From: Symbiodinium natans | Taxonomy: Eukaryota > Sar > Dinophyceae > Suessiales > Symbiodiniaceae | Length of the DNA stretch: 64,000 bases | Assembly: GCA_905221605.1 (NCBI GenBank) | Contig: CAJNDS010002190.1 | Coordinates: 638,338 to 702,337, forward strand | Reading direction: 5' to 3' | In this document: in pieces, positions 1 through 11,137 of the stretch | How the letters are laid out: the number at the start of each line of letters is the position of its first letter | How positions within the stretch are numbered: position 1 is the first letter of the stretch | Program-made: the position numbers and the translations under genes | The notes under the pieces: generated by a model | What the model saw: only the letters and a program-made list of their open reading frames with translations | Databases searched by the model: none | Told to the model about the DNA's origin: nothing

Positions 1-87
1 CCAAACCCCAAAACCCCTAACCCCAAACCCTAAACCCCAAACCCCAAAACCCCTAAACCCCAAACCCTAAAACTGGCATCCTGAAAG

Positions 88-2053
88 GTTTCGACGAGTT
101 TTTTCAGAGCCTGTGGCGGCTGCGAGGGAGCAAGGACCTGGGGGAGGGCTTAGGGTTTAGGGTTCAGGGCTTGTACTTTGGGGGTCTGGGGTTTAGGGCT
201 AGGGTTTTGAAGGAAGATTTGTCGGGTTTGTAGGGGTTATGGAGCTGGGAGTTTAGGTTTTTGTGTTATTCTTGTTGGGTTCTTGGGGGTAGGTTTATCG
301 GGCTTTGGGTGCCTCCACCTTGCAGCAGAGGTTGTTTTTGGGAGTTGCCTGGGGGTTGGTATGGGCCCTGGTTTCTAGTCTAGCGTTATGGGTTCACATG
401 GCTTAGGGTTTGTGGAGGGCATGTTGGCTTTGTAGGGAGGTAGGGCTCGGGTTTAGAGGATCTAGGGTTTAGGGTCTAGGGCGGAGATGGTTTAGATCTG
501 CCAGGCTTAGTAGGGTTCGGGGGGGGGGGGGGCTGAGTTCAATGAGATTTTTCTTTTTTTTCTCTCATTGGGTTGAAGAGGACCTCACCGAAGAGTTTTG
601 GGGGTATAGCTTGTGGTTTCAGGTTCAGTGTGGTGTCCCGAAGTGCAAACCCTAAGCCCTAGCTCCTTAAGATCCAGTTGGGTGAGGGTACAACTCTTTG
701 CTACACTCCCCGGGACTTTTCGAGCCTCGCAGCAGAAGCCCGAACCCAGGACTCGAAGCCCTGGAAGTCGTTTAGAACCTCAAAGCCTGAGATGTCAGGA
801 CTTGAAGCCCTGAACCCCAACTTATCTACCACCCTTTCAGCTTTCATTCCTGAACACTAAGCCCTAACCCCCAACACCCTAGATCTAAACCCCTAAACCC
901 TAAACCCTAAACCCTAAACCCTAAACCCTAAACCCTAAACCCTAAACCCTAAACCCTAAACCCTAAACCCTAAACCCTAACCCATTAACCCCAGGAGCGC
1001 TTGCACTCCTTGCTGGTGCAGGCTGCCAGAGGGACCAGAGTGGGAGATGCCGGTTAACACCTCCCGACCCCTGATAGTTTAGGGTTTAGGGTTTAGGGTT
1101 TAGGGTTTAGGGTTTAGGGTTTAGGGTTTAGGGTTTAGGGTTTAGGGTTTAGGGTTTAGGGTTTCTTCCCATTAAAAGAAGGACTGGCTTGGTAGCTCTC
1201 TAAGTTGTGGCCTCTTTTGGGAGTCCGGTTGCAATACAGCACCTTCTTAAAAGCCCTAAGCCCTAAACCCTAAAGCCTTAAACCCCCAAGCCCTAAGACC
1301 CTAAACCCTTGAAGCCCTGAAGCCCGAATACCCTAACCCTTAGCCCTAAGCCCTAAGCCCTAAACCCTAAATCCTAAACCCTAAATCCTAAACCCTAAAC
1401 CCTAAACCCTGGCTTAGTCTGGAAAGGCCGACATCGTCCACACGCACAAGAGGATGAAGGAGCGGATGGTCCGGGGCCCGGCCGGATCATCGGTTGCGGG
1501 AATAGGGTTTCGGGTTTGCCAAACCCTAAACCCTAGACCCTAGACCCAAAACCCTAAACCCTAAACCCTAAGCCCTAAACCCTAAACTCCTAAACCCTGA
1601 ACCCTAAACCTAAACCCTCAACCCTAAACCCTAACCCCGAAACCCTGAGTCCTCAACCCTAAACCCGAAGCCCCAAACCCTGAACCCAAGAATGGAACTC
1701 ATTTTGTTTTCGGGTTCGGGCTGCTGTGTTGGGCTCTCAGGTGTCGTGAGTGGCTTGCATTTAGGGTTTACAGGTCAAGGGTTCAGGGTTTAGGCATAAG
1801 GGTCATATAGGGGTCAGAATAGGTACTAGTATATCTTTAGGGTCCCTTTGTACTTATGCTATAATAAACCCCCCCCCGAAAAAACTGTATTCCAATTTTT
1901 CAGGCCCCGAAAGAAGCCCCTAACCCTAAACCCTAATTCCTAAACCCTCTTCCAATTATTCTGCCCTGGCAAGGTGCAGCTTTCCGAGGACCTGGAGGAT
2001 TACCACCGGGAAGAGTGCGCAGAGCCGCTTGGGACCGTGTTCTTGCGTCTGAG
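88..2053 (+). CDS. Hypothetical multi-exon gene, four phase-consistent exons (5' end outside or unseen)
   Basis: I do not recognise the product. The exons read are 88-154, 995-1052, 1427-1492 and 1974-2053. Each starts after AG (gaaag, cccag, gaaag, gcaag) and ends before GT (gtttag, gttaac, gttgcg, gtaggg). Phase is kept through all three joins: the first ends in phase 2, the next starts with one base, and the others are phase 0. Visible peptides are FDEFFQSLWRLRGSKDLGEG, ADIVHTHKRMKERMVRGPAG and VQLSEDLEDYHREECAEPLG, which are charged and probably helical. Exon 995-1052 is also open in the frame reading ERLHSLLVQAARG. The introns hold CCCTAAA before each acceptor and TTTAGGG after most donors. 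Confidence 0.45.
1808..1877 (+). mobile_element. Dispersed 70-bp element, family A, copy 1
   Basis: It starts GGGGTCAGAAT and ends ATAATAAACCCCCC. Its middle (tactagta, ttagggtcccttt, ttatgctataat) is shared with copies at 6195-6261, 11549-11615, 33904-33970 and, on the minus strand, 61808-61872. The ends GGGGT and ACCCC are complementary, as in a very short MITE. Confidence 0.55.
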
Positions 2054-2365
2054 GTAGGGTTCAGGGTTGAGGGTTTATCTGTTTTAGGGTTTAGGGTTTA
2101 GGCATAATTGAAAGTATAAAGGGTTCAGGTCTGGGGAAGTTCGAGGGTTTTCATGGCGTGTCGGAGAGTGCGCAGATGGTCACTTCCCATTTTTTGGTCT
2201 CTTGTTGGGTACCCTAAACATTCGGGGCCGCCTTGTATCCTAAACCCTAAAACCTAAACTCCAAACCCCAAAAACCCAAAAGGGGGCCCTGATTTAGAGA
2301 AGTAACCCTAAACCCTGTTGCCCGAAGTCCTGAACCCGAAGCCCCGCCCTGATTGTGGAAGTTCA

Positions 2366-2476
2366 GGGTACTTATTAACCAATTATAACTGTACTTACTA
2401 CTTATCGCCATACTAGGGCACTTGCGGGGCTCATAAGTGGTTTATAAGTACAGTTATGACTGGTTACTAAGTACCC
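2366..2476. mobile_element. Palindromic MITE-like element
   Basis: Left arm 2366-2398 (gggtacttattaacca, then an ATAACTGTACTTA core) is complementary to right arm 2441-2476, with a few mismatches. About 40 bp lies between the arms. No coding potential is seen. Other palindromes in the window have the same size and the same GGGTACTTA-type ends. Confidence 0.6.
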
Positions 2477-2586
2477 CTAAACCCTAAATCCTAAACCCTA
2501 AACCCCAAACCCTAAACTATAAATGGTTTATAAGTAACCTCCAAGTAGTGCCCCAGCGGTATCCCATTTTCCCGTTTTCTGTTCAG

Positions 2587-5500
2587 ATTTCTCGAGGCTT
2601 CGGCTTCATTGAAAACCCCCCCAAAACCCCAAACCCTCAGGTTTAGGGTTTAGGGTTTAGGGTTTAGGGTTTAGGGTTTAGGGTTTAGGAACACAGCCTT
2701 TGGGGCGTAGAGTCTCAGATTGGAGGGTTTTTTCGTAGGCCGATGGGTCATGACGATTTGCTGCCAAGAGTCCCACACCGCATGTTCTTGTATCAGGGCT
2801 GGGCCCGATTAGGGACCGCGAATGCGCCACCGTTCTGTTGCCCTTGAGGGAATTCGGGGTTTCGGGTTTAGGGTGTCAGGTTTAGGGATTAGGGTATAGC
2901 TCTTTGATGACCCCCTTAACCCTAACCCTAAACCCTAAACCCTAAACCCTAAACCCTAAACCCTAAACCCTAACCCCTAACCCCTAAATCCCTAAACCCT
3001 ATACCCTGAACCCTAAACCCCAAACCCCAAACCCGTAGTGCCTTTGCAAACAGATGCAAGTAGATCTACCCCTCCTAAACTCCCTTGTAGAAGGTACCCC
3101 CGCCGGGGAATTCACTTCTTGGAGCTGTCTCAATGTTCGGTTGACGGTTGGGGTCTAGGGTTTAGGGTTAGGGTTTAGGGTTTAAGGTTTAGGGTTTAGG
3201 GTTTGGGGTTTAGGGGTGTCTCCATTGGTTCAGGTTGTGAAGCTGCTTGACCTGGACTAGTCTGATGTGTTCCACGTCCACGTGTCAGCCTGTGGGCATT
3301 GCATGCAGCCGCAATCGCCTGAAGTGGATGCGACCACACCAAGATGCCAGAAGGCTGTCGTTCCAGTTGTGCAAGACCTGCTGCAAGCCCTAAACTTGCC
3401 CGAAACCCTAAACCCTAAACCCAAAACCTACACCCTAAACCCGAAACCCTAAACCCTAAACCCTGTACAAAACCTTGCGCTTACAAGTAGTTTCAAGTAC
3501 ATCGCTTGATTCAAGGATGTGCCTTGGACACTACGGTTGCCCCCTTGTGTTTGAGGACCCGTCTGGGGACATCCCTTGGATATATAGGGTGATAATCTGA
3601 TAAGCCCTATGCCCTAAACCCTACACCTGAAATCTATCTCCTGGGTAGAAGTTCTCGGAGCCCTTTTGGGTGAGATGCCGCCGCCTTCGTGCGTGAAGGA
3701 GCGCTGACGCCTAAATCGTACGTGGCGCAAGTGAAGCCGCAAAGCCCCAAAGCCATGCGCCTCGAAACCCAAAAGCCTTAACGTTCGAAAGTTCTAAACC
3801 CTAACTTAAGCCCATAACTATGTCTTTGTGCAGAATGCTGCGACGAAAGAGGGGTTTGTCGTTTAGGGGTTTAGGGTCCCCGCTTGAAGGTTCTCGGGTT
3901 GTTGCAAGGAGGACAAGAATTATATACCTGAATTGAAGATATAGAAGTTTGAATAGCCTTCTTGGTTTGTGCACAGATACGCATACATATTGATCGTTTT
4001 CACGGAGGAAGCCGAAAGGGCAACGTGGAGCCTAGATAATTGTCAGGGTTCTCCCTTGATCATACCCATATAGCTTATGCTGCCCACTGCTGCGGCTGCC
4101 CATTCGACTTAAAAGGGCGCCGAAACCCGAAACCTCCACTCTACGTAAGTAGGCCCCTACATTGGCCAGTCATCTAACCGCAATTACACGGTCACGTATA
4201 TGGGCCCTTAAAAGGGGGACCCCCTACATGCCCCTTATGTACCCTACACAACCCAAGGGCCCATACATCAGAACCTTGCAAAGAAGGCAAGAGACCATAG
4301 TAAAGGCTCATGTAACCCTAAACCCTAAACCCTAAACCCCAAACCCTGAACCTTGAAACCCTGAACCCTAAAACCTATACCCTAAACCCTACTGGCCCAT
4401 GTAATTACCCTTAGAAGTCAGGCTCCGTGAGCAGCTGGAAAGCCGAGTGCAGACAATGGTCGATGCATTGGAGGCGCGAGGGAGGGTTTAGTGTTCGCGC
4501 TTTCAGGGCCTCAGCCCTAAACCCTGCACCCTAAGCCCTAAACCCTAAACCCGAAAACCCAAGTCCTGAAATCTGCCTCAACCCCAAGACCCTGAACTTC
4601 CGAGCCCTAAGCCCTAAACCCTAAAGCCTTAACCCTTCAACCCTCAGCCCTCAACCCTCAACCCTCAACCCTCAACCCTAAACCCTAAACCCTAAACCCT
4701 AAACCCTAAACTCCAGACCCCAAACCCTAGCTAATCCTGTTTTTTGGTTGGGGGGGGGGGGGGGGGGTTTTAGGGTTTAGGGTTTAGGGTTTAGGGTAGT
4801 TCCATTCAACACAAACAAGGGCACCCTTGTATTCTGCGGCGAAACCTGGGAACCGGTGTTAGGCGGTGACCATGCTTCAACACCCTAAACCCCAAACTTA
4901 GACCCCTAGACACTTAGCCCGTATAAAACCCTTAAAACCCGTAAACTCTTGAACCCTTAACCCTTAAACCCCTAAACCCCTAAACCCCTAAACCCCAAAC
5001 CTTAACCCCGAAATCCCAAACCTTATGCCCAAAACCCCAAACCCCCTTAACCCCAGACCCGAAACCCCAAACCCCAAACCCCAAACCCCAAACCCCAAAC
5101 CCTAAACCCTAAACCCTAAACCCTAAACCCTAAACCCGAAACCCCAAACCCCAAACCCGAAACCCTGGTCAGGCGCAGCGCGGCCGGGAGCAAAAGGCGC
5201 GCGAGGACCGCGGCCCGCCCCTGGGGTTCTGGGAAGGGCAGGCTTCTCCTTGGTTGGGGGTCCGAGTTTGAGGGGTATAGGGTTTAGGGTTTAGGATTAA
5301 GGGTTTAGGGTTTAGGGTTTAGCAGGGTTGAGGGTTGAGGGTTGAGGGTACCCCACACGCGAGCGGAAGCTCGGAGACCTGAAGCCTAAACCCTCCAGGT
5401 CCTGGAGGTTTCTAATATAAATATTGGGGGTGGGCTCTACCATCATTCACTATGGGATTTGCGCTACCCACCGTGGGCCCTCCGTTACAGCTCCGTTACA

Positions 5501-6357
5501 GCAACTGCTACAGTTCCGTTACAGCTCCGTTGCACCTCCGTTACAGCTTCCACTAGAGCTCCGTTACAACTCTGTTGCACCTCCGTTACAGCTTCCGTTA
5601 CAGTTCCGTTACAGCTTCCGTTACAGTTCCGTTGCAGCTCCGTTACAGCTCCGATGCACCTCCGTTACAGCTCCGTTACAGCTCCCTTGCACCTCCGTTA
5701 CAGCTCCGTTACAGCTTCCGTTACAGCTCCGTTACAGCTCCGTTGCACCCTCCGTTACAGCTCCGTTACAGCTTCCGTTACAGTTTCCGTGACAGCTCCG
5801 TTACAGCTCCATTACAGCTCCGATGCACCTCCGCTGCAGCTCCGTTACAGCTTCCGTTACAGCTCAGTTATACAGCTCCGTTACAGCTCCGTTACAGCTC
5901 CGCCACAGCTCCCGTTACAGCTCAGTTGTACAGCTCCGTTACAGTTCCGTTACAGGTCCGTTATCAAGTTGCTGCTTCTGCTACGGCTCCGTTACAGCAT
6001 CGCTGCAGCCGGTAGCGCTCCGTTGCAGCCTTCCGATACGACTCCGTTACAGCTCCGCGACAAGTCCGTTACAGCTCCGCTCCTTTCCGTTACAGTTTCC
6101 GTTACAAGCCCCGTTACAAGCCCCGTTACCGGCGAGCATTTCTGTCATAGTAGAGGCCTGCAAATGATGGTAGAGCCCCGCCCCAATATAAATAGGGGTC
6201 GAAAGAACTACTAGACAGTGTTCCCTTATCGTCCCTTTGTAATTATACCACAATAGCCCCCAAAACCCTGAGGCCCCGATAGTAGAGTCTCGGCATGCGT
6301 GGGCAGCGTGTGGAGGAGGCGGAGGAGGAGGCGCGAGTCGAGCTGCCGCAGGCTTAA
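2587..6357 (+). CDS. Hypothetical coiled-coil gene, five exon-like islands ending in TAA
   Basis: Exons are 2587-2640, 3091-3139, 4415-4485, 5173-5225 and 6307-6357. The first contains SRGFGFIEN, which resembles an RNP1 or cold-shock motif, but it is short and its frame is not certain. The next joins keep phase (3091-3139 ends with one base and 4415 supplies two). Exon 4415-4485 reads VRLREQLESRVQTMVDALEA and 5173-5225 reads AQRGREQKAREDRGPPLG, both typical of a coiled coil. Exon 6307-6357 reads RVEEAEEEARVELPQA followed by TAA. Its join to the previous exon needs a donor after 5226 (for example the GC at 5242). In the other phase it reads as arginine-rich. The first exon's 3' part is itself made of CCCTAAA-like sequence. 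Confidence 0.4.
3266..3390 (+). CDS. Possible exon with a CxxC motif
   Basis: An open stretch reads FHVHVSACGHCMQPQ and then a hydrophilic segment ending VVPVVQDLLQ, before running into CCCTAAA repeats. The composition is protein-like and it lies between TTTAGGG (left) and CCCTAAA (right). That is the opposite of the usual exon flanks, so it may be intron sequence. No family was recognised. Confidence 0.2.
5412..6200. mobile_element. Inverted-repeat element filled with an 11-bp CTCCGTTACAG minisatellite
   Basis: The left end 5412-5450 carries a TTGGGGGTGGGCTCTACC core followed by ATCATT. The right end 6161-6200 is its reverse complement with few changes. Between them about 650 bp consist almost wholly of variants of CTCCGTTACAG, plus 12-bp CTTCCGTTACAG. 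The long open frames here (up to 251 codons, in all three plus frames) are a by-product of the repeat. The right end directly abuts a family A element at 6195. It looks like a non-autonomous transposon whose interior has been replaced by satellite. Confidence 0.65.
6195..6261 (+). mobile_element. Dispersed 70-bp element, family A, copy 2
   Basis: It starts GGGGTCGAAAGAACTACTAG, has TTCCCTTATCGTCCCTTTGT in the middle, and ends ACAATAGCCCCC. It matches the other family A copies along its length. Confidence 0.5.
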
Positions 6358-6399
6358 ACCACTCCTGAAGGGTTTAGGGTTTAGGGTGTAGTTAGGGTC

Positions 6400-7950
6400 T
6401 TACTTATGCCCCCCCCCAACTCCACGAGTATTAGCATTGTTGATTGGCTGATTAGCAGGGATAAAGATAAGTAATACGGTCATCAATGTATTATCACTCC
6501 AACCATGTTTCGCTGCGCGATGATGCTCGATCACCGGATACCATGTCGATAGAAGGATAAGTTAAATTGGTATCGCATGATGGTGATATAATATTTTCCG
6601 TTCGCAAAGATTTCTAATTTGCAAGTTTGAATTCGCTAATTGTTACTACAAAATGAAATCAAAACTCATCAATCTAGTCTCCCATCTCCACTGAAAAAGC
6701 GTTGAGCAAGATTTATCCGCGTAACATTTAATCATCAAAGCATCTCCTTCCAAATACACATTGTAATCATTCTTTCTACTCCAATTTCAACAATCTGTGT
6801 TAAGACTGCAGTGTCTGTGATTGATACGTCGTGCTCTCTTCCTTCTTTTTGGATTGTAATTCTGCTCGTTGGATCTTTGTCTCTTTTGCATTATAGCAGT
6901 TGTTGATAATTCACACTATGTATTCGAATTATTGGATACCATGCTTACAACAAACATAAAAATCATTTTTTGATGATGAGAATAAAACATAATGAGTCAG
7001 TACAACATCGAGATACATAACATATGGGTAAATTATATGTACACCTATGCTTTTCACAGAATCACTGATAGCTTTCCAATATGTTGCAACCTTGTTATCT
7101 TCACCATATAATTGGATCCATTTTTAGTTCTCATATTTGTTGAATCCAAAGGTGATATAACTTGAACAGTCCTTATAAAGCAGCGAATAGGTTCACCAAC
7201 TCCGGCTTTATAGCTTTAAAATAACGTTTGGCATTCTTCAGAAATTTCTATCAATTTCTGTGGATCTGTCAACTTTAATTCAACCAATTTGTTCCGTATT
7301 TCACTGTGACCACGGTTCTCTTTACGGAATAATTCATGAAAATGGTAACATGCATTATCTCCGATTTTTAAATGCTGCCCACAAACTCATTTTGTGCCTG
7401 TTCTTCCGAATCTAGACATTCTATGAGATATCTACGCCATGCCGTGATGCGAGCGGGTAGGTTTTTTTTTGAAATTGAACGTTTGTCATTCTTTATCACT
7501 CAGTAAGATGTTTGATGCGCATCGACCATCTGCTCGACTCTGTTTTGCCTTGACATATGAACGAAAAGGTAGGATAACAAGTGAGTAAACTGTTCGATAA
7601 CAAAGCAAGAATACCAGTGAACATTCCCTAATATCCAAAATCCAGATCTTCGTATTTTTGTTTTGATGGAATGCTTTCTTTGTGCTATTATCATATCGTT
7701 TCTGTGCACGTTTGAGAGCAGTACTAAACTTACGGGTTGATGCTTAAGTAGCTTTGTTTGTTATTATACAAAAGTACAATAAGGAAAATGTAAAAAGACA
7801 GTAAAAATAAGAAACAAATTCGCAAAGTTCGATTTAGCGTGTTCAGCTTCAACAATATCCAGCTGTTGGCAACAAAGTCCCAATTGTGCTGGAAGGGCAG
7901 CTGGTAGGGCAGTTGTGCTTGGAGTGGCTCGGAACTGCTTGAATGCCGTT
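6400..7950 (-). pseudogene. AT-rich foreign-looking insert with decayed minus-strand coding
   Basis: This stretch lacks telomere-like repeats and is far richer in A+T than the rest of the window. On the minus strand, from about 7740 down to 6650, protein-like segments follow one another in shifting frames broken by stops. Examples are KRSISKKNLPARITAWRRYL (near 7450), NACYHFHELFRKENRGHSEI (near 7340) and RCFIRTVQVISPLDSTNMRT (near 7150), with a further piece near 6720. At least one single-base frameshift is visible near 7375. The longest intact piece, 7500-7709, has 69 codons. I do not recognise the family. A decayed viral or transposon gene is one possibility. Confidence 0.45.
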
Positions 7951-8030
7951 GCTATCCCTGGTTCACAGCATTATTATTAGACTGAAGCTTCAGGGTTTCT
8001 TGCTGACAATGCCTGGTCGCTGCTCCGCAG

Positions 8031-10098
8031 GAACCGCTGCATTTTGACATCAGCGGCGATGCCGATGCTGAGGTGCTCCTTCAAAGTTTACGCTTGCAAA
8101 ATTTGCCCAGCTCCTCAAACCCGATAAGAAACTCACATTGAATCTCCGAGCTATTTAGATGGTTCTGGCCTGATCGGCTGCAGTCGCCTATGGCAGCGAT
8201 GCCTGGGCTGGAGCCTCAGATGTTCAACAAAATGGCGGGAGATTCTGTCCGAAAGCTATGGCGTCACTTGCGATCTTCCTACTGTGAGGCCATCAACTCG
8301 CACGCAGCACGCTTTTGGGGCCGCGGTGGCTTCCACTCCCTTCGTTGGGGATGGTTTGCCTACCACTCCCCGAGCGGCAGTCCGAGTTGGCCGCGCAGCT
8401 CCACCACGAAGCTCAAGGCCTGCTCACGGAGGCCGGGTTATGAGCAAGTATCAGAAGACTAAGACCTCGGTGGCGGCCGCCAAAAGCTTCGCGGACATCG
8501 CAAGCCAGTGGCACTGCAACTGGGCGCGGTGGCTTGCGTGTCTTGTTAGCACTACAGGCCTGGTGGCCCTAATCCCTATAAAGCCCGAAACTTTTGCCTT
8601 TAACCCTAAACCCTAAACCAGTATTTCCATTATGAAAAGAATTAAGAAGAGAATCAATGCGGGCCTTTAATCTTCATATTGGGCCCGTTGAAAGTAGTAG
8701 TAGTATAAGCGTAAAGAACCTTGTGAATTAACTTAATGACTCACCGTTTTCATGCATTTGTTCGTTTATGTATTATTTCGTCTATAACTTCGCCCTCAGG
8801 ATATAAAGTCAATGGTACTTTAGGGCGTCTTTTTGCTCGCATGATTATCTTACTGACCAAAACAGGTAAAATGAAAACGTAGGCCCAAAAAACAAAACTT
8901 TCGTTCAAAACTTTCGGTCCAAGCGTTATCGGGACCCAAGCCCTATAATATAATTCTATCAAGACTTTTTGGATAATTGCGAGCATATCCGCTGGCGCCC
9001 CCCCGACCCCCTTCCACTGCCTTCCCCCCCTCCACCCCTCCTCCCCTCCTCCACACCTCCCCACCCCTCCCCCCTTCCCAAAAATGAAAAACTAGTTCCA
9101 AAAAACATAACGTTTCGTTCAAAACTTTCGGTCAAAACGTTATAAGCCCCTCGACCTTATAGCCAAACAGCTGAGAGATCCCCAACCTGTGCAGCTGCCA
9201 AAGTGCGCACGCTGGCGTGCAGGGCCAGAAAAAAATGCCCTTAGCCCTGAACCCCTTGAAAACCCTGAGCCCATCCCAACGCCCTACTTAGCAGCTCTAC
9301 AACTACACCCAAAACCTTAAACCCCAACCCTCAAGTCCTAAACCCTAAACCCCAAACCCCAAACCCTAAACCCTAAACCCTAAACCCTAAACCCCAAGCC
9401 CCAGGCCCTAAACCCTAAACCCTAAACCTAAACCCTAAACCCTAAACCCTTAGCCCTGAACCCTAAACCCTAAACCCTAAACCCTAAACCATAAAGCCCA
9501 ACCAAGCTCGCAGCCTTCCGAGGTCCGAGCTCCTGGAGTCTGCGAACGCGGCCACTGCCACGGCCCGACTCCCCAGTTTAGGGTTTAGGGTTTAGGGTTT
9601 AGGGTTTAGGGTTTAGGGTTAGGGTTTAGGGTTTAGGGTTTAGGGTTTAGGGTTTAGGGTTTAGGGTTTAGGGTTTAGGGTTTAGGGTTTAGGGTTTAGG
9701 GTTTAGGATTAAGAGTTTGGGGCTTAGGTTTTGAAACGTTTGGGGTTTTAGACATTAGGGTTTAGGCTTAGAAAAGTTCATGCATTTCGAGTTCATGCAT
9801 GTAATTGCAGTCGTGGGTAAATCCCAACGTGTGCATGTTCCTTAATTGCTGCAGCACGGTGTCATGCATGCCGGGCATACATGAGTGCTGCTCGGGGTAC
9901 TTGCTCATCGAGATCCCGGGTGAGGACGAGGATGTCATGGGTTTTGGCAAGAACTACGAAAGCACCTACCTGGAGACGTACGAGAACGACCCCAACTACG
10001 TGACGTGGGCCATGCCTACCGTCAAGGAGCAGGATTGCTCGGTGTATCTACGCCGCTTTGCTCAGTATGCGGCCCAGAAGAAGGCAGGCGGGAGGTAG
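8031..10098 (+). CDS. Multi-exon gene ending in an ExoX-C/DUF3820-like domain
   Basis: Likely exons are 8031-8072 (EPLHFDISGDADAE, donor gtgctc), part or all of 8184-8528, 9514-9575 (LPRSELLESANAATATARLP) and 9855-10098. The last exon ends with TAG at 10096 and contains VMGFGKNYESTYLETYENDP followed by NYVTWAMP and a helix (YLRRFAQYAAQKK). The pattern FGK, about 14 residues, DPxYxxW is that of the small ExoX C-terminal/DUF3820-type domain found in many dinoflagellate proteins; its exact role there is unknown. Region 8184-8528 is open in two frames (MFNKMAGDSVRKLWRHLRSS early, SKYQKTKTSVAAAKSFADIA late), so it may be two exons. The last join does not keep phase as drawn. Confidence 0.45.
8870..9160 (+). 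repeat. Two diverged copies of an AAAACTTTCGGTC-containing sequence around a C-rich tract
   Basis: At 8871-8953 and 9082-9160 the same order of words occurs: aaaatgaaaa, (c)aaaaaacataa/aaaac, then gttcaaaactttcggtc, then gttat, then gccc. Between them, 8995-9080 is a cytosine-rich low-complexity run. The CTTTCGGTC part also occurs at the end of family B elements (57580), so these may be distant relatives. No gene is seen. Confidence 0.4.
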
Positions 10099-10185
10099 CG
10101 CCACCTTCCCTTGTGAGAAAAACTTGCTTCCTTTGTGTCTCCAAGCCCTAAGCTCGAAGCCCTAAACTCCCAAAACCCGTTTAAG

Positions 10186-10255
10186 CCCCTTCGAACCAAC
10201 AGGGCAACCCTTTTGATTCCCAGGCTGCTCTTGGGTCTGGACTTTTGTAACCCGG
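10186..10255 (+). mobile_element. Dispersed element, family B, copy 1
   Basis: The core order is AACCAACAGGGCA, TTTTGATTCCCAGGCTGCTC, TTGGGTCTGGACTTT. It is shared with 27290-27360, 57525-57600 and, on the minus strand, 55915-55985. Confidence 0.45.
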
Positions 10256-10431
10256 CAAAAGCGTATAGAACCCCGCTAGTTCTTTTTAGAACCCGAAAGA
10301 ACCCTATAGAGCCCTATAGAACCTTCTAGAACCCTCCAGAACTTGAAAGAGCCATTGAGCCCTGTTGAGCCCGATATAGAACGTTATGCAACCCTGTAGA
10401 ACCCTGTGCCCCCTAAGTCAGACACTGGCAG

Positions 10432-10501
10432 CCTTCAGGGGCTTTAGGGAACAGAAGTTCGGGTCCAGGGCACGGATGCCCTCCAACCTCAACCGCAATA
10501 C
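10432..10501 (+). CDS. Isolated exon, arginine-rich
   Basis: It follows AG at 10431 (actggcag) and precedes GT of gtttagg. The phase-1 frame reads FRGFREQKFGSRARMPSNLN and then RNT. It is positively charged, with no recognised family. Its ending phase (2) does not fit the preferred frame of the next island at 11138, so its gene is uncertain. Confidence 0.35.
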
Positions 10502-11137
10502 GTTTAGGCCTTAGGGCTTAGGGCTTCGGGTTTCAATAAAACTTTCAACTCTACATCCGAAACCCCAAGCCTTTGTGAGGTATCCGGGGGGAGCCTTGCT
10601 TGGTTTTGCAAGGAAGGCACGAGGTTCCTGATCCTCATAGCGGGCTGCTGCAGCTCTCTTTGCATGTGGCATGGAAGCCCAAAAACGCCCCACCCTTCCC
10701 CCCCCCAGCCCCTAGTTAAGGGGACACGGTTTAGGGTTTAGGACCCTGCACCCTTCAGCAGCTGAAGCCCGCAAGTCCTGAGCCATGAACCCTGAACCTG
10801 AAGGAAGACACTTTGATGTCACGATGAGGACCCCACCCCTCCCCTCCAGCTTGAAGGAAGCCTGAACCCTTGAGCCCCCCAAACCCCTAAACACCCCAGA
10901 AGCTCACACCTCCGGGCCGCCAAGCCCCCGAGTCAGGGCCTGTTGCAACACCCGCAGCCCCTAAATCCTAAACCCTACGCCCTAACCCCCACCCTAAACC
11001 CTAAACCCCTAAGCCGAAACCCCAAACCCTGAACCCTGAACCCTAAACCCCAAACCCCCCCAAACCCTAAACAACCCTAAACCCTAAACCCTACACCCTA
11101 GACCCTGAACTCCAAAATCTAAATCCCCCCCAAGCAG

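Noticed and set aside
1-1165. A true chromosome end
   Set aside because: The tracts change orientation repeatedly, are degenerate, and unique exon-like DNA lies between them from base 68 on. Telomeric DNA would be one long uniform array.
5424-6214. Plus-strand open frames of 122-251 codons
   Set aside because: All three plus frames are open over the CTCCGTTACAG minisatellite; the peptides are repeats of RYSSVTAPLQL type and no splice-flanked exon is visible.
8750-9064. 104-codon minus-strand frame
   Set aside because: It runs through the C-rich tract and two diverged repeat copies (AAAACTTTCGGTC); no motif is seen and no splice-flanked structure.
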